DNA from: Helichrysum umbraculigerum
Taxonomy: Eukaryota; Streptophyta; Magnoliopsida; Asterales; Asteraceae
Assembly: GCA_949592205.1 (NCBI GenBank)
Contig: CATIUR010000001.1
Span: 64,312,559 to 64,376,558 of the forward strand
Direction of reading: 5' to 3'
Length of the DNA stretch: 64,000 nt
Part shown: in pieces, positions 32,342 through 44,849 of the stretch
How positions within the stretch are numbered: the first letter of the stretch is position 1
How the letters are laid out: each line of letters opens with the position of its first letter
Notes under the pieces: generated by a model
What the model was told of the DNA's origin: nothing
Databases searched by the model: none
The model's input: the letters and a program-made list of their open reading frames with translations, nothing else
Translations under genes and position numbers: made by a program

Positions 32342-32842
32342 TCAATATTTTCCAACAGCCTCCTCATCCAAAGTATACAAACCAATGGCATGTGCAAACT
32401 GTATCAAACTCAAAGTGCGTGGCTCTCCACCTAACATAAATCTCAAAGTGTGCTGTAATATATCTTCACCCTCGAAATCAAACTCTACTTTGCTAAAGAA
32501 CTCCACCACTAACTCCCGAAAAATAACCTCATGGATACTGAATAATCTACTCCATGCATGTGAAATAAAACCAACATTGCCGGTTGGCAATGTATATGAA
32601 ATCGTAAGAAGATGTTGTACAGTCATCCCAGTCTCCGGATCTACAACCCAATCAATAACACCACAATCTAATACATCAGATGCAATAATCTCCTGATCAA
32701 TATTGGCTCTCAACTTAGCCTAGTATCTAGCTCTAACTCCCGGTGTAATAGCAGGATGCCTAAACTGTAGAATCTGATGTGTACGTATAATGGGGTTCTC
32801 AACAAAAGTTGCACCCCTAGTCCTTCTCCTGTCATAATCCAT
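32342..32842 (-). pseudogene. Athila ORF1-like protein fragment
   Basis: From ATG at 32842 (MDYDRRRTRGATF) the frame has TAG at 32720-32722 (after RARY, where Trp is likely) and then runs open to 32342. The second block holds FRELVVEFFSKVEFDFEGED and TLRFMLGGEPRTLS...FAHAIGLY, the conserved core of the plant retrotransposon ORF-1 (Athila) family. The C-terminal part of that family is missing. The start is followed on the upstream side by a poly-A-like and (AT)n tract. Function of the family is not established. Confidence 0.7.
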
Positions 32843-32922
32843 CTACAAAACAAAAACTTAAAAATTTGTTAGTGTGAGAAATAATAACTTTAACACCATA
32901 TATAGTATAAAATAAACTAATA

Positions 32923-33002
<80 letters not shown>

Positions 33003-34412
33003 AAAGCGTTATAAGTTGGTCAATCCTAAGTTAAAATTTGGTCAATTCATATTTATTATCCTTAAAACATTAACAATGTATTAAACTAAAAATTTATTTA
33101 TTAATATAATTACTTAATAGTACAACAATATACATATATATCCTAAATAGTACATATACATAAATATGCAAAATTAATAATACAAATACTTAATCGAATA
33201 TAACTAAGTAATACATATATATCCTAAATAGTACATATATATTTCTAATAATATAATTACAAAACTAATAATCGTACATATACACATATATAATTATAAC
33301 TACAAAATCAACTAAATAATAACAAATGAGCATGTGACATAATTCTTAATTAATTCAAGGCTAATTAAATCTAAAAACATTCCTATACTAACAATCAAAT
33401 TCTTCATTATTGAAAACTAATTCGTAAACTATTCTAAACATAAATCGATAAAGCAATTAGCTGGAAAAATAATTCCAGCCACCGGCTGGATGTATCAACC
33501 GGCGGTTGGACCACAAAACCGACGGTGGCCACCATCTGGTTTCCCTTTTTCCGATCAAATAATTTAATATCCGCATACTAATCTAAATATCAAATATATC
33601 TCATAAATTTCATGCAAAAATATTCAAAGTACGTAAAACTAACCCTAACCGCATAATTATACCTTTTTTTAATTCGAATCCTTAACGAGAAACAAATCTA
33701 ACATCACAATTATATCATAGAGATTCATACAAATATTCGGAATTAAACATCCCCAAAATATGAAACCCTAATCAAAAATTCGCAATGCAAAAATTAAAGA
33801 CATAATTTAACGAGTAATGAAATTAGAATACGTACCTTTGAAGAATAAACACGAATTTATACGAGAAAAATGCCAAAAAATCTCGAGTTTGCGGATGGTG
33901 GCTGGAGTTAAGTATGTGTTTTTGTGTTTGGTGGATGTAAAATGAGGAAGAAGAAGGGTCTGTCCGAGTGTTAACCCCCAGACAATCCAGCCGGCGGTTG
34001 AATCTTCCAACCGGCGGTTGGATCAAGCCCAAATCGGCCCAGTGGAGTAGCCCAGTCCGTTTTAAAAGCCCATAACATTTAAAATCCAACCGGCAGTTGG
34101 ATGTATTTTTCAGAAATTTTCAAATTTGATTATTTACTTTATTTGGATTTAATAATTATTTAATTAACTGATACATTGAATTGAAACACTTCCCTTTAAC
34201 TAGATAACAAGCTTCCAACAATCTTTAATACATACAAATAAACATTAACCAAAATAACAAACATATTTATTAATAATCAACTTAATAGATAAATGTCATT
34301 TAACAATTAATAAGACAAGGAAACAAACGTTAATAAGAAAAGAAACAAACATTAAACATAGAAATCATAACTAATAATAATATGAAATGAAAATGATCTT
34401 TAGGTGGGTTGG
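32843..34412. other. Non-coding stretch of the Athila-like element
   Basis: AT-rich, with a 70-base (AT)n tract (32927-32999). CCGGCGG-type inverted repeats occur at 33476-33535 and 33985-34105 (AACCGGCGGTTGG and variants). The two small ORFs at 33807-34089 translate these and are not called. Confidence 0.6.
32927..32999. repeat. (AT)n microsatellite
   Basis: About 70 bases of AT dinucleotide. Confidence 0.95.
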
Positions 34413-35709
34413 TTAGCTTATAGCGGGATTAAGCCATTCATGCAATACAATTAAAGTATAATATCCATTAGGTAGTAAAACTGTGACAGGTTCAACACAA
34501 TTCTCTGGATAGATACGACGGAAATGACGAAGCATTTTATTAGTGATCTCAAGAATTGTTAATGAATAATTAGAAAAACTCTCATGATGTGTCTTTTCAA
34601 CACCTTCCAAATCAATCAATTCTTTCACTATCTTTTGTACCTTATTAGCAATATTTCCATCTTCATCAGTAACCTTATACCCATCTACAACCTTAGTTTC
34701 ACGTTTTTTATGATCACATCTTAAAGAATCCATAAATCCATAGAAACTTAAATGTAAATCTTCATACTTCTTAGTGTTTGGGTTTCTAACAACATCTCCG
34801 ATCTTAGTAAAAGTACCGGTAAGCAATCCCTTTTGCTGATCCGATAGTAACTCAGTAAACTTAAAGATGTCTATCAAACGATAATAAATTTCCGACAACC
34901 CTAGATGAAAGAGACTTACATGAGATTCATAATGGATTCCAATGTAAGCTGAATTTAGTTCCTTCTTCACATAAGTGGCTAAATTTGCCATAGGTTCATC
35001 TAAAAAGTACTGTGGAATGCTCCTAGTTATTTCATCCCACTCTGCATAGTAAAGCTCATCAATAATATCTTGAACATAATATTCCACTGTGCATTCCACA
35101 TGAAACTTATTAGTATTAACATGATCTTTAGCCTTCATCAGCTCCAGAAATTCTTTAAATTCTTCTAATAATCCCATATCATGCATATCACTAGAATTTC
35201 CAGAAGCCAACTCTACATCATGCTTAATTACTTCCAACAGATTCACTTGCTTTTCTGAATATGGAAATTTGGACCTCTCCAATATCCCATGAACATAAGC
35301 ATACTTAAGCCTCTGTTCTTCACAAAATTCAGAATCAACAATCTCTCGCTCAACCAAATCTTCTTTAAGCTCAATCACATATCTCTCAAAGTCATAAGTA
35401 TCTCTTGTTTCATTAGAAGCACATCAAGCAGCAAATTCACGTTCCATGTCTTCAATAAAAATCCTTTGATTTGGTGTAAATTCCAAAGTTGTTGTTATGA
35501 TAATAGCCATAATAAAACGAACCTCGTCTTGGTGATATTCCAAATAATGGCACATCTCATCTCGATCTGGAAACAATTGGAGGATATTGAGCTGAATATT
35601 CATCTTCTGATGAACTTACGGTCTCATTTTGCTTAACAGAATTCTCGTCTACTTGAATGTCTTTCATTTCCACAATTGCACTTTCAATTTCCATTTGCAT
35701 ATTTTCCAT
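34413..35709 (-). pseudogene. Unrecognised protein in gag position of the Athila-like element
   Basis: The main open block is 321 residues (35378-34413, MIELKEDLVERE to EWLNPAIS). The same frame extends upstream through TGA at 35424-35426 (probably a decayed CGA) to about 35597, where a frameshift joins it to an N-terminal block starting MENMQMEIESAIVEM at 35709. Together this is about 430 codons. Composition is protein-like and mixed, with acidic N-terminus, motifs such as SEIYYRLIDIFKFTELLSDQ and VLLPNGYYTLIVLHEW, and no zinc knuckle, protease or membrane segment. It lies about 400 bases inside the PBS, where gag would start. I do not recognise it; it could be a captured host sequence or a very diverged gag. 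Confidence 0.5.
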
Positions 35710-36089
35710 TTTACAAATAGTTAATTCTTTCTGTACACATAAACTATCACATAAATTAGATAATATAAACACAAAGTTTAAATAAAACAAAAAATGCATA
35801 TTAACAATAATCCAAATAATAATTAAATAATACAATTAGTTATTTATTTTATTTATTTACAAAGCTAATCAAAGGTCCTCGGTAGCTCCAATGATCATAC
35901 ACAGAAGCAGAGAAATGGGTCAGCGCGAAGCTTATTAAAAACCTACCCCTTTTGGGAAGCAGAACGACCCTCCTTATACCTATGTTGTGATGTATTCACA
36001 ATAGTTGAGCCGATTTTTCAATTGATCAACAGTGTACAAAAATTTTAATATATTCATAGGGGAAACATTAAAAATTTTAAATTCAACCG

Positions 36090-36110
36090 CTTCCCCGGCA
36101 GCGGCGCCAA
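36090..36110 (-). other. Primer binding site, tRNA-Asp type
   Basis: The minus strand reads TGGCGCCGCTGCCGGGGAA a few bases inside the LTR, matching the tRNA-Asp-type PBS of Athila and Tat elements apart from one base. Confidence 0.85.
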
Positions 36111-36115
36111 AAACT

Positions 36116-37693
36116 TGATGTGTATTGATGAGTAGTCTTTTAAAAATAACAAGTTTTAAATAATGGAAATACTAAATAATACTATCACACAATATAAGCA
36201 AGAATAACCCATTCGTATAATAATATAGTTTTGGTAAGTCCGAGTCGAACCACAGGGAATGGAGTATTTAAAATAATTAATTAAATTCTATATTTAACAA
36301 TTAATATTACAGATAAAAAGGGGGCGTTTTAGTTCCGTACGAACGTATTAAATTTGATACTATTTTAAATCAAACTTTAAAGAAAGTAAGGTAAAGTAAA
36401 GCTTCTTGAAACAATCAGATAAGGAAGAATGTATTTACTTAGATTAGCAATTTCTAGATTTTAGATCATCATATATGTTTATTATATCGTTGATTAATTA
36501 TATGTTGAATCTAACAAATGTGGAAAAGTTCCTATTAAGGAAAACTATCCTATAAATCTTTAGATTAAACACTAAGTTTTCTTAAACATACTAGAATTTC
36601 TTCTATGTATTGTTAACCTAATTCTTATTCAATTAACACTTTCATTGATTATTAAGATTTATTAACAACTTCGTGTTAACGACAGTTTATAATTATATAT
36701 TTTAATAATTATCACATTAAATTATGGTTATTTAATTGCTATTGATCTTAACCTATTACCGGTTACAGTTTCAAGCCACAATTAACTAATAAATCACTTA
36801 ATTGCAGATAATCAATTAACCTAAATGAGCATTAGCTATGGCAAAGATCAATCAACTACGTTAAGTAGCAATTAAGAACAAATAATCAATATGGATCGTT
36901 AAATAAACTTAATAATCATTCATATAATTAAATCAAAATAAACATATCATCAAATCATCATCTATAAATCATTCATCCAAGTAAACACACTAGGAAAATT
37001 AGTTCATATTACAGAATCTAGATTTAAAAACATAATAATAAACATTGTTTATAAAGTATAGATCAAGAATCAAACCAAAGAAACCGAACAAATCTTCGTT
37101 AGGGTTGAAAACCTTCAAACCCTAGCTTCCTAGCCTCCAAATCGTGCCTCTAGTCGATACTTTAACCCTAAAATTGGATTAAGCTCTCTAAAAATCGTAT
37201 GGGTTATAGTTTGGCCGAGGTTTCTATTTATAGTTTTCAGGTTCGCGATTCCAACCGCCGGCTGGGTTGACTTTTAGCCCAAGTATCCGGTTCTTGACCC
37301 TCATGCTCCACCGCCTTACTTCTTTTAATTCCAACCGCCGGCTGGATGTTTCAGCCGCCGGCTGGATCTTGATTCCAGAATGTTCCATTGCGCGTTTTGC
37401 CTTCACTTTTGGGCTCCATTAACTCTATAATCCGAATTTAATCTTCTTTAAGGCCCAATACTTTAATAATACGGGTTTAGTCTTCATTTTAGGCCCAATT
37501 CTCTTTAACTCTTTGTTTTTGCTTCTTTTTCTTCATTTTTATCTCTTTTTTGTTCCTTTCTTCACTTAAGCATCATTTATACCTGTTTTACAAATATGAA
37601 CAAAATAAGTATCTAAATCTACATAAATGCAATAAAAGTGTATAAAAACTAGGGAATATTGGTATATAAATATGTCGTTATTTGATGCTATCA
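36116..37693 (-). repeat. 5' LTR of the Athila-like element
   Basis: Sense start TGATAGCATCAAATAACG at 37693 and end CATCA at 36116; about 1.58 kb. It contains AGTCCGAGTCGAACCACAGG (36238-36257), a phrase frequent in this lineage, and three CCGCCGGCTGG inverted repeats at 37245-37375. The partner LTR is not in the window. No gene is in it. Confidence 0.75.
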
Positions 37694-37800
37694 CTATGGT
37701 AGCAAGTCAACAATTATGACAAAAAGATAGAAGAAGCATAAAAAATTTTAATTCTATAGTTCTAAGATTTTCAAGACATTCCTTTTTAGTTTGTAAAATA

Positions 37801-38100
37801 CTAGGTGAGGACCCGCGACAACGCGGGTGACTAAATCGAAATTGTTATAGATTTGAAGTTTTATTTTTAATTTTTTAATTCAATTAATTAGTATATATGT
37901 TAGTGTGTTAAATGTTATAATTCATATATGTATAGCTTTAAGACCCGCGAAAACACGAGCGGTTAAATTGAAATTGTTATAATTATTCAATTGAATATGA
38001 GTGCATTTTTTATTTTTTTGTATTATTTTATTTTATTCTGGTGTTATAAGCCGATTTTTTTATTAATTTATACTAGATCATAACCCGCGAATTCGCGGAC
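37801..38100 (-). repeat. Three successive Helitron-like 3' ends
   Basis: Hairpin plus CTAG ends lie at 37801 (CCCGCG/CGCGGG, CTAG) and 38073 (CCGCGAATTCGCGG, CTAG, preceded by A on the plus strand). A decayed hairpin without a clean CTAG lies at about 37940-37958. The sequence after each is AT-rich. Confidence 0.65.
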
Positions 38101-38800
38101 TACCTTAAGATTGTATTCAAAGTTTAATAGCTGTTTTAATTTTGTTACATCATTCAATATATAAATATATAATAGAAAACATGTTAGTTATTGTAGCATT
38201 TGGTGTTGCCGTATGTATTCAAAGTTTCACATATAATCATGGAATTAGTTCATGTTGTTAACAATAATAATGATTTGAAAAGTAAGAAAAGTGTGATAAC
38301 GTAATTTTTTTTTTGATAGTTTTTTTTCGTTGATACAAAAAATGTACGTACGTCTCATTATTTAGTTGTCTGCATCATATAAGGATGTTAAAATGAAAAT
38401 ATTTTGATCACAATGATAGGAAAATATCCTAAGTATGACCATGAATAAGGTTTGGTGTATAATCATATTCATAGAATGTGGCAAAACTGAAATACAACCG
38501 TATTCAATGCTAGAAAAGTGTATGGGGCAAAACTAAGTATATAAGCCTGCAATTAATTCAACTATACGTGACCACTGGCCATGTTCCCAAGTTTGAGATT
38601 AAACCGAACTCAAATAAATGTTATCAACCATTTTTGGAGGTTATTTGACCATCTAAAATGTTACAACCTAAGGTAAGTGGTTATATACAATTAAAAAACT
38701 TGTTTCAGCCCCACCTAGTTTTGACCCGTTATCAAACATGTATGAAGCTCCCATCATGCCACCTATAACATATAGAAAACTAAGCATCTTATAAAAGCTT
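38101..38800. other. Helitron interior without recognisable gene
   Basis: AT-rich non-coding DNA; nothing identified. Confidence 0.4.
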
Positions 38801-38810
38801 AATATAAATG

Positions 38811-39365
38811 AGGCACCTCATGAGCCATCCACCGATGTGTTCCAGTTTTCTGCTGCCATGACACAAGTCTGAGCCTTCACTCTTGCAACCTTAATGACCT
38901 ATATAGGAAACACTGAAAACATACATTTTGCCCGAGCATCATGAATACTATAAACTTAATTTAATAATGTACCAAGAAGTTAAAAAGACTGAGCATCTTA
39001 CGGCATTTTCATCCATCAGAAGAGTTGCAGCCTTCAAGTCCCTGTTTATTATATTATTTTGGTGCATGTAGCTCATTCCCCTTGAAATATCAATTGCAAG
39101 CTTGAGTAATATTGGAAGCTAACTTTTAGCCTTTTGTTTGTGCAAATCACAAATAAAGTGCGGTTCGCATTCAATGACTTAGTAATTTCTCAAGAAGGGA
39201 TAAGACATAAGTAAATCAATATTCTTCATTGAATGTTTTATCTCAAATAGCTATTAGGACTAACCAGTTACAATGCACAAGCTAGAAGCATTGGTACATG
39301 CTCATATGAACTAACTGTACAACATTCTTATGTCGTATTCCTGGATATAGTAAAGATCAGAATCA
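38811..39365 (-). pseudogene. Captured protein kinase fragment (STY/ACT-domain kinase type)
   Basis: Three exon-like blocks on the minus strand. About 39365-39290 gives RHKNVVQL and LVHCN, resembling the RHKNVVQFIGAC region. About 39160-39001 gives LHKQKAK, LLKLAIDISRGMSYMHQNN and IINRDLKAATLLMDENA followed by GTAAG. About 38895-38811 gives VARVKAQTCVMAAE and, after one extra base, TGTHRWMAHEV. These match the catalytic loop, activation segment and APE-like motif of plant STY-type (Raf-like) kinases. The catalytic His of HRD is Asn here (NRD), and there are frameshifts and a stop, so it is a dead fragment. Confidence 0.7.
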
Positions 39366-39479
39366 TTTTTCAATTTCATTTTCATTCACGTAGATGTCTA
39401 CCTTCAATATAGAGAGCACTTGCAACATATTCAGTTGTAATAAGTATAATTGGGATCTAAAAGTATTCAAAAATCAACC

Positions 39480-40760
39480 AAGACAAAATTTTCCAAGGTA
39501 ACAAAAAAAATCTAATAGATCAAGAAACCCGATGCTTTCATCCAATATATACTCTTCCATAGATGAGTTCGTGCAGACTCTGATTTACTTCAGTTATATC
39601 ATTTTCAGTGTTTAGTTCATCGTACAACCCTCTTGCGAGCTTATATAGAGAAGACCAATATATATAATCAAATATATATTTTGACTTTTATGTTAGCAAA
39701 GAGCAACTGAATCGGGTTCAGAAGAGGTAAGGAATCAACTTTTAATCTTTCTACCTTGTACGAGCATGTAAAGGCCTTTAGGATCTCTTCCTTTACACAC
39801 CTGCAAGTACATCAACAGATTCTATATTTCTTTTTTCCTACAAACACACATGTTTTATCTTCGAGGCCTTAAAGCCTTTTCGTAGTCTTCTTCAACAACA
39901 CCGGGATTAGCCAGCTTGGCATTGGCATCTGCTGAAGACATTTTTACCTTATTCAATCACAGAGGAAACACTAAATCAGAATATATATTTTACAAATACG
40001 GGAGTATGCCCCTTAGAAAGGCCTATGGTACCTTATACTTTTATAATGCGTGAAGTAACACACCATAAATGCACTCATAGATTATTACAGCTAGAAAGTA
40101 TTCGTAACATGAATCAAAATGTCAGGTATTGACAGAAGAGACTATGATAACAACATATACGCGAGTACACGCGCGCACGCGCACACACACACACACACAC
40201 ACTTATGTATAATACACAATTTGGAGGTCAAGTATCACCTACCGCGTAATGCTATATCCTCGTGAAAAACTTACTTATACAAACCACATCAACACATTCT
40301 TAAACACAAGGGTCGAAATTGCCACCTGTAAATTAAGTTAAACCATATTAAATATATTAGAAGTTTGTAACCATCATGATGCTTATGATACATTTGGGAA
40401 GATTAATGAAGAGACTTACACCAATCCATTCGCCAAGGGTCTTGGAGCTGAGAAATGTAAAAAGCTCATGTTACGGTCAGCAAGAAGAACTTTAACTTAC
40501 TTTTGATGATTTGTCTAGTTACAGTATTCAGTCATTACACGAAGTTGAAAAGCATAGGTCTCAAAACACTTTTGCAGCTTCAAGAAATCCATGCATATGA
40601 CCGTCGTGAGCAACTGAATTTCTTTGAGACAAGCTGAAAAGTTGCCATGTGTCCATGGGCTCACCAAGAGCAATAGATGGAGTGGCTACCTCAATGGGAA
40701 CAAAACCTAGCCTCTTCACTGTAATTACACAATGGTCACTAAACATGACTTCATATCACA
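39480..40760 (-). other. Possible further captured fragments, not identified
   Basis: Several minus-strand stretches look exon-like: 39540-39660 (YKLARGLYDELNTENDIT), 39860-39940 (SSADANAKLANPGVVEEDY) and 40561-40746 (FVPIEVATPSIALGEPMD, 61 residues). I cannot assign them to genes. The rest is AT-rich. Confidence 0.3.
40161..40202. repeat. (CA)n microsatellite
   Basis: CGCGCACG words followed by about 13 CA repeats. Confidence 0.9.
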
Positions 40761-41339
40761 TATTGACCTCTACAAACCAGCCAATTGCTTCTATTTTTAA
40801 TCCAACTAAAAGGTAACAGAACTTCCAAGCAATTAAGTTCATTAAGCATCGCTAGGACCAAGAGGCTAACAAATGTTAGTATATGCAAAGTTACACACAA
40901 AAGCAATATAACTCAAAAGAAATTACAACATACCAAACTTCTATCACCTAACTACATTGACAAAAACTAATATTTAGAATATGCTAATCACAACTACTAC
41001 CTGTTTGATGCAAAATCCCGAAAGAATATTTCATATATTAAAGGGTATTGGTCATTAGGGTGCATCGAGAGCATATAATCTGTATAGATACTATTGGGTA
41101 TCACTAAATTTATGCAATTTAAAGTTAATCAGAGTGGATTTCAGTAGTATTTTACGGGTCCATTTAATTCATAAATGCATTTTAAATAAAGATCCATTCT
41201 TACACAAAGATGGAAATTTAAGAAGTCAGGAAGATTAATGTTACAGAAGCTGATCTTCAGATTAGTTTTATGGCATTCACATATTAACGTTGGAGAATTG
41301 TTTCAGTCCATAAAGGCTGCATTGAGCAGTGTAGACAGA

Positions 41340-41604
41340 AGTAGCGGCCACGAACAATGGTGTTAGCCAATAACCTGTCTATGATGTTAACTGCCAAGAA
41401 CATTGTCTCATGCGTAAGGTCAAACTTGTGGTGCGCCTGATTAAATTCATAATTACTTTGTAATGAAAATTTATATTTTGAAAACTTGAAAGAACGAAAA
41501 GTTACCTCAATGAGCCACTCAATTAGTATAGCTCTCATGCTCTCACTGATATCAGATTGTTGTGTTAACCTATAAATTGCTAAAACTATAGCATAACTCT
41601 GCAA
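41340..41604 (-). pseudogene. Captured B-type cyclin fragment
   Basis: Exon 1 (to 41506) encodes LTQQSDISESMRAILIEW and LIE; a GT-AG intron (41437-41505) follows; exon 2 (41436 down) encodes AHHKFDLTHETMFLAVNIID and RLLANTIVRG. This is the start of the cyclin N-terminal box of B-type cyclins (MRAILIDWLIEVHHKF). The sequence then loses similarity, so only about 60 residues of the cyclin fold remain. The intron is intact, so the piece came from genomic DNA. Confidence 0.75.
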
Positions 41605-41693
41605 TTCGATGAATAAACATTTATTGTGTCATGAGCCGACTAACATACACAAGAGGACCACTTAAAGGAGAGTGGAATGTCATGACTACAAAC

Positions 41694-41944
41694 CTGTGAA
41701 GCCACGTCAACACCAATTTCATCTAGCACCTGCAATATGAAACATGGTAAATAAAAAATTTTAAATTGCGAGAAAGCTGAAAATGCATAAAGGAACACAC
41801 ATATAGTGCAGAAATGTGTGAGCATAAAGTTATCTTTCAGCCTAGAACGAACAACTTTATGAAACTTACTTGGCTTGTTAGCTCGTCGGTTTCATCTTCA
41901 GCCTCATCATCATCATCAATAACATCATCTATCGCATTTGACAT
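41694..41944 (-). pseudogene. VPS2: Captured ESCRT-III VPS2 (CHMP2) fragment
   Basis: Exon A (41944-41870) encodes MSNAIDDVIDDDDEAEDETD and ELTSQ, ending at a GTAAG donor. Exon B (41729-41694) encodes VLDEIGVDVASQ, bounded by AG and GT. Joined, these match the acidic C-terminal region of plant VPS2-type ESCRT-III subunits, which normally read on into a Ser-Ala-Pro-rich tail. The N-terminal helices are missing. It is an inert copy within the Helitron. Confidence 0.75.
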
Positions 41945-42778
41945 AATTTGGTCTGAAGACTAACCCAAAGCTTAGCATCTAATATCGATAATCAGTGGAG
42001 CTTCAAACTCTAGAAAATAAAAAGTTATTTAAAAAAGTATCCACATATAAGACACTAATGTCATTTTTTGATCGCGCGACTATAAATACTTTATAAACCA
42101 CAATAACATCACGCTTATGCAATCAAATTTGAGAAACCAAAATGAGATTAACTTTATTTAGATAAAATACCCCTAACATATCCCACATTAGATTGGTTTA
42201 GGACATTTTACGCATGAAAATATAATATGGGTCACTTGTGGCCCTATTCGACCCATTTGACCCATCTCCTTTCAAAGTGTTTTTGTATTCTACCCATTCC
42301 TAAGTAAATGGACAGAAATTCATGCATCTGTCAATATGAAAAAATCTAAAGGGAAGCATATGTGAGAACACATATTTTGGAACATTTTTACCCAATTTCC
42401 TGTAGTATTGGGCCAACTTCTACAAAGGGAAGTGATTGGCCTGCATTAACAGTTGGTGATCGCTAGATAAACCGAGTTCACTCCATTCAATCTCTTGTAA
42501 GTGGTGCTACAACTTGCAATGAAACCTTCAAGTGGTGTGAAGAAATAGTCAATTCAACATACAATTGCAGATTATATAAGTTGTTTAGATTTATATTTCA
42601 AACTGAAAGGTTATCAGAAAAATTTCCTTTACAGAATCCACCTTATTCAGAAAGTTGAGGTTATACTCCCTACAAATAAACAAAAAAAATTAAAATATTC
42701 CATGTCTGCTTTAAAATCATGATTTTTTATAGAATACAAAAGGTTATAATCATAAAGGAAAACAATGAAACATGCCTC

Positions 42779-43299
42779 ATTGTTCAATGCGCTACCCATG
42801 CATAATGGTTCAAATTTCATACATAATAACTCGGCTACCATGACATCTTTCTCCCTCTTAGTATGCTCCACGTACACTTGAAACGTAACTCTCCAACTGC
42901 TAGCGTAAGAAAACATCCACATGACACAACAATTAAATTTTTAAATAATAATAATAAATGATTTTTGATTAACTACATACCTGGCCACATCGGGGTTCTA
43001 TTCTAATACGAAATGTAGGATACTTTCTTTGAAAAAGATTTACAGCTTTGGAAAACTGAAATGATATATATACAACATTTAGGAACTTTTAGGAACTTAT
43101 AATACTCCAATCACTATTCACTAAGCCCCCACATATAGGGCTGAATACATACTGGTTTTCCAGTATCTTGAAACCGCTGGAATGGCTAATGACGCCATCA
43201 GTTCAGGAACATTCATAGAAGTTATAGCGTCTGTAAAAGTATCTCCCGATGCACACTCTAGACCAAAAATTGATGCAATTTGACCTGCATGACCTTCTT
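42779..43299 (-). pseudogene. Captured mitochondrial elongation factor G fragment
   Basis: Three exon-like blocks in order on the minus strand. 43299-43155 encodes GHAGQIASIFGLECASGDTF and TSMNVPELMASLAIPAVS. 43058-42981 encodes FSKAVNLFQRKYPTFRI and IEPRCGQ followed by GTATG. 42900-42779 encodes FQVYVEHTKREKDV and LNNEA. These follow the order GQI..FG.DCASGDTF, MNVPEPVMSLA, FSKALNRFQ.EDPTFRV, DIYVERIRREY of mitochondrial EF-G (domains II-III). Substitutions and loss of the SGMGELH motif show it is decayed. Confidence 0.7.
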
Positions 43300-44522
43300 G
43301 AATGTGAGGTATCGTTATAAAAAAAAATTATAAAAGAAAAACATCGAGTTTAAATGATCCGAACTCAACGTGAAACCCCTCTAAAGAACATGTTTGTTAG
43401 ACCTTGAGAAGAACACATGATAATTATGAATCAAACAAAAATACTAAAACCATGATATTCAAATTATCTTTAAAACTAACATCTGGATTTTGGTATAAAT
43501 GTATAAAATCAATAACTCACTTGCAAATGGCTAGAAAGTAAATCAAAACTTCCATGTTTCTTTTCTTTCATTTGGGCACTTCATCAAACACATGATATGC
43601 ATAAATCAAACAAAAATACACGTAATGTCAGACACATTTCCTGATTGCAAAAGTATGAAAATTTAAAGATCATTCAAGTTTATGATTGCAAAAGAAAAGA
43701 AAAAGGGAAAAAGACAACTCACTATGTGTATAAAACATTGAAGATCACCCTCGAAAGTAGTCTTGTTTCATGTATTTGATGGACCTGATGAAATGCAAAT
43801 TATTAGAAATATTCTTACCCACCACAACTCAAAACATAAGCATTCCATTATTAGATTGAATTGCAGGCTTCAATCCATAAAAAAAAATCATATTTCATAA
43901 AGGTTATAGGAAACACTGATTAGTCAGGTTACACCCGGTTGAATTAAAAGATTGGATCATACCTGATTGAGTGATACATGATGAATTTAATCTTCATGTC
44001 TAGCAACACTATAACCATCAAGATGCACAATTACTACCACAAGGACCGGGAAAAAATCAGAATCAAATAAAAATACGGAACAACTGATAGCACATACAAA
44101 AAAAAACACCTAAAACACATTCATAATTGTGTTTGTTCAAGAAAAAAATTGAAGTTAACAAACCTGGTTGAAGGATTTCCCTGAATATATGTGCTGAAGC
44201 ATGATAATCCTTCTGCAAATCAAATCAAAACTTCCGGCCATGATCAGAAGATGTTGACAAACCCTAAAGTTTAATCTTCATTTTATTGATTAATTTGATG
44301 CGTGCAAGAGTCGATTACCGCAAGTGGTAATTGGGAACTACTGATCAGTGTAGCCAATTGAATCGATTTGATATTCTGTGTAGGGATAGGCCGATTGATT
44401 TGAAACAGAAAGGAAGGGACGGGAGCGTGAAACATAAGGGCATATTAGGAACAAATTAGGGCCAAAAATTGGAAGATTAATAAATCATTTGCCTAATGAT
44501 GATCAAGGGATATAATTAGAGT
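43300..44522. other. Helitron interior between the EF-G fragment and the MULE
   Basis: AT-rich, no identified gene. A possible small exon on the minus strand near 44165-44225 (KDYHASAHIFREILQP) precedes a GT and could belong to another captured gene; not identified. Confidence 0.4.
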
Positions 44523-44733
44523 AAATTACAGTGCCCATCCCTGAGGTTTACCCTATGTTACATAGCCCATCCTCGGGTCGGGTATTGTACGGGTCCCATC
44601 CCTTGACCCGGAAATCTGTATCATTGCCAGTCCCTACTATTAACGAGGGTTTAAAAAGCCCGTTATCTTGCATCACGTGAGACACACATGAGGGCATAAT
44701 TGACTTTTCTCCTCTCACCTACCTTTTAATACT
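44523..44733 (+). repeat. Left TIR of the MuDR-like MULE
   Basis: Starts AAATTACAGTGCCCATCC; pairs with 49408-49613 with scattered differences. Confidence 0.85.
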
Positions 44734-44849
44734 TTATCTTGATCGATCATTTTCAAACCCTTATTTCAAAACCATACACAGACTTAAAAAAACCTTACGA
44801 CGATTCATATTTCTCAAAATTTAGAAGACAATCAGTACGCTATACCACA

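Larger units (their letters stand above)
32342..37693 (-). mobile_element. Athila-like Ty3/gypsy element, partial
   Basis: On the minus strand: 5' LTR (37693-36116), PBS of tRNA-Asp type, an unrecognised ORF (35709-34413) and an Athila ORF1-like fragment (32842-32342). No gag zinc knuckle, RT or integrase is seen and the 3' LTR was not found. The left limit given is that of the last recognisable coding part. It is a rearranged or non-autonomous member. Confidence 0.65.

Noticed and set aside
44516..44524. 9-bp TSD ggatataat/ggatattca for the MuDR-like MULE
   Set aside because: Only six or seven of nine bases agree and the TIR ends are not sharp.
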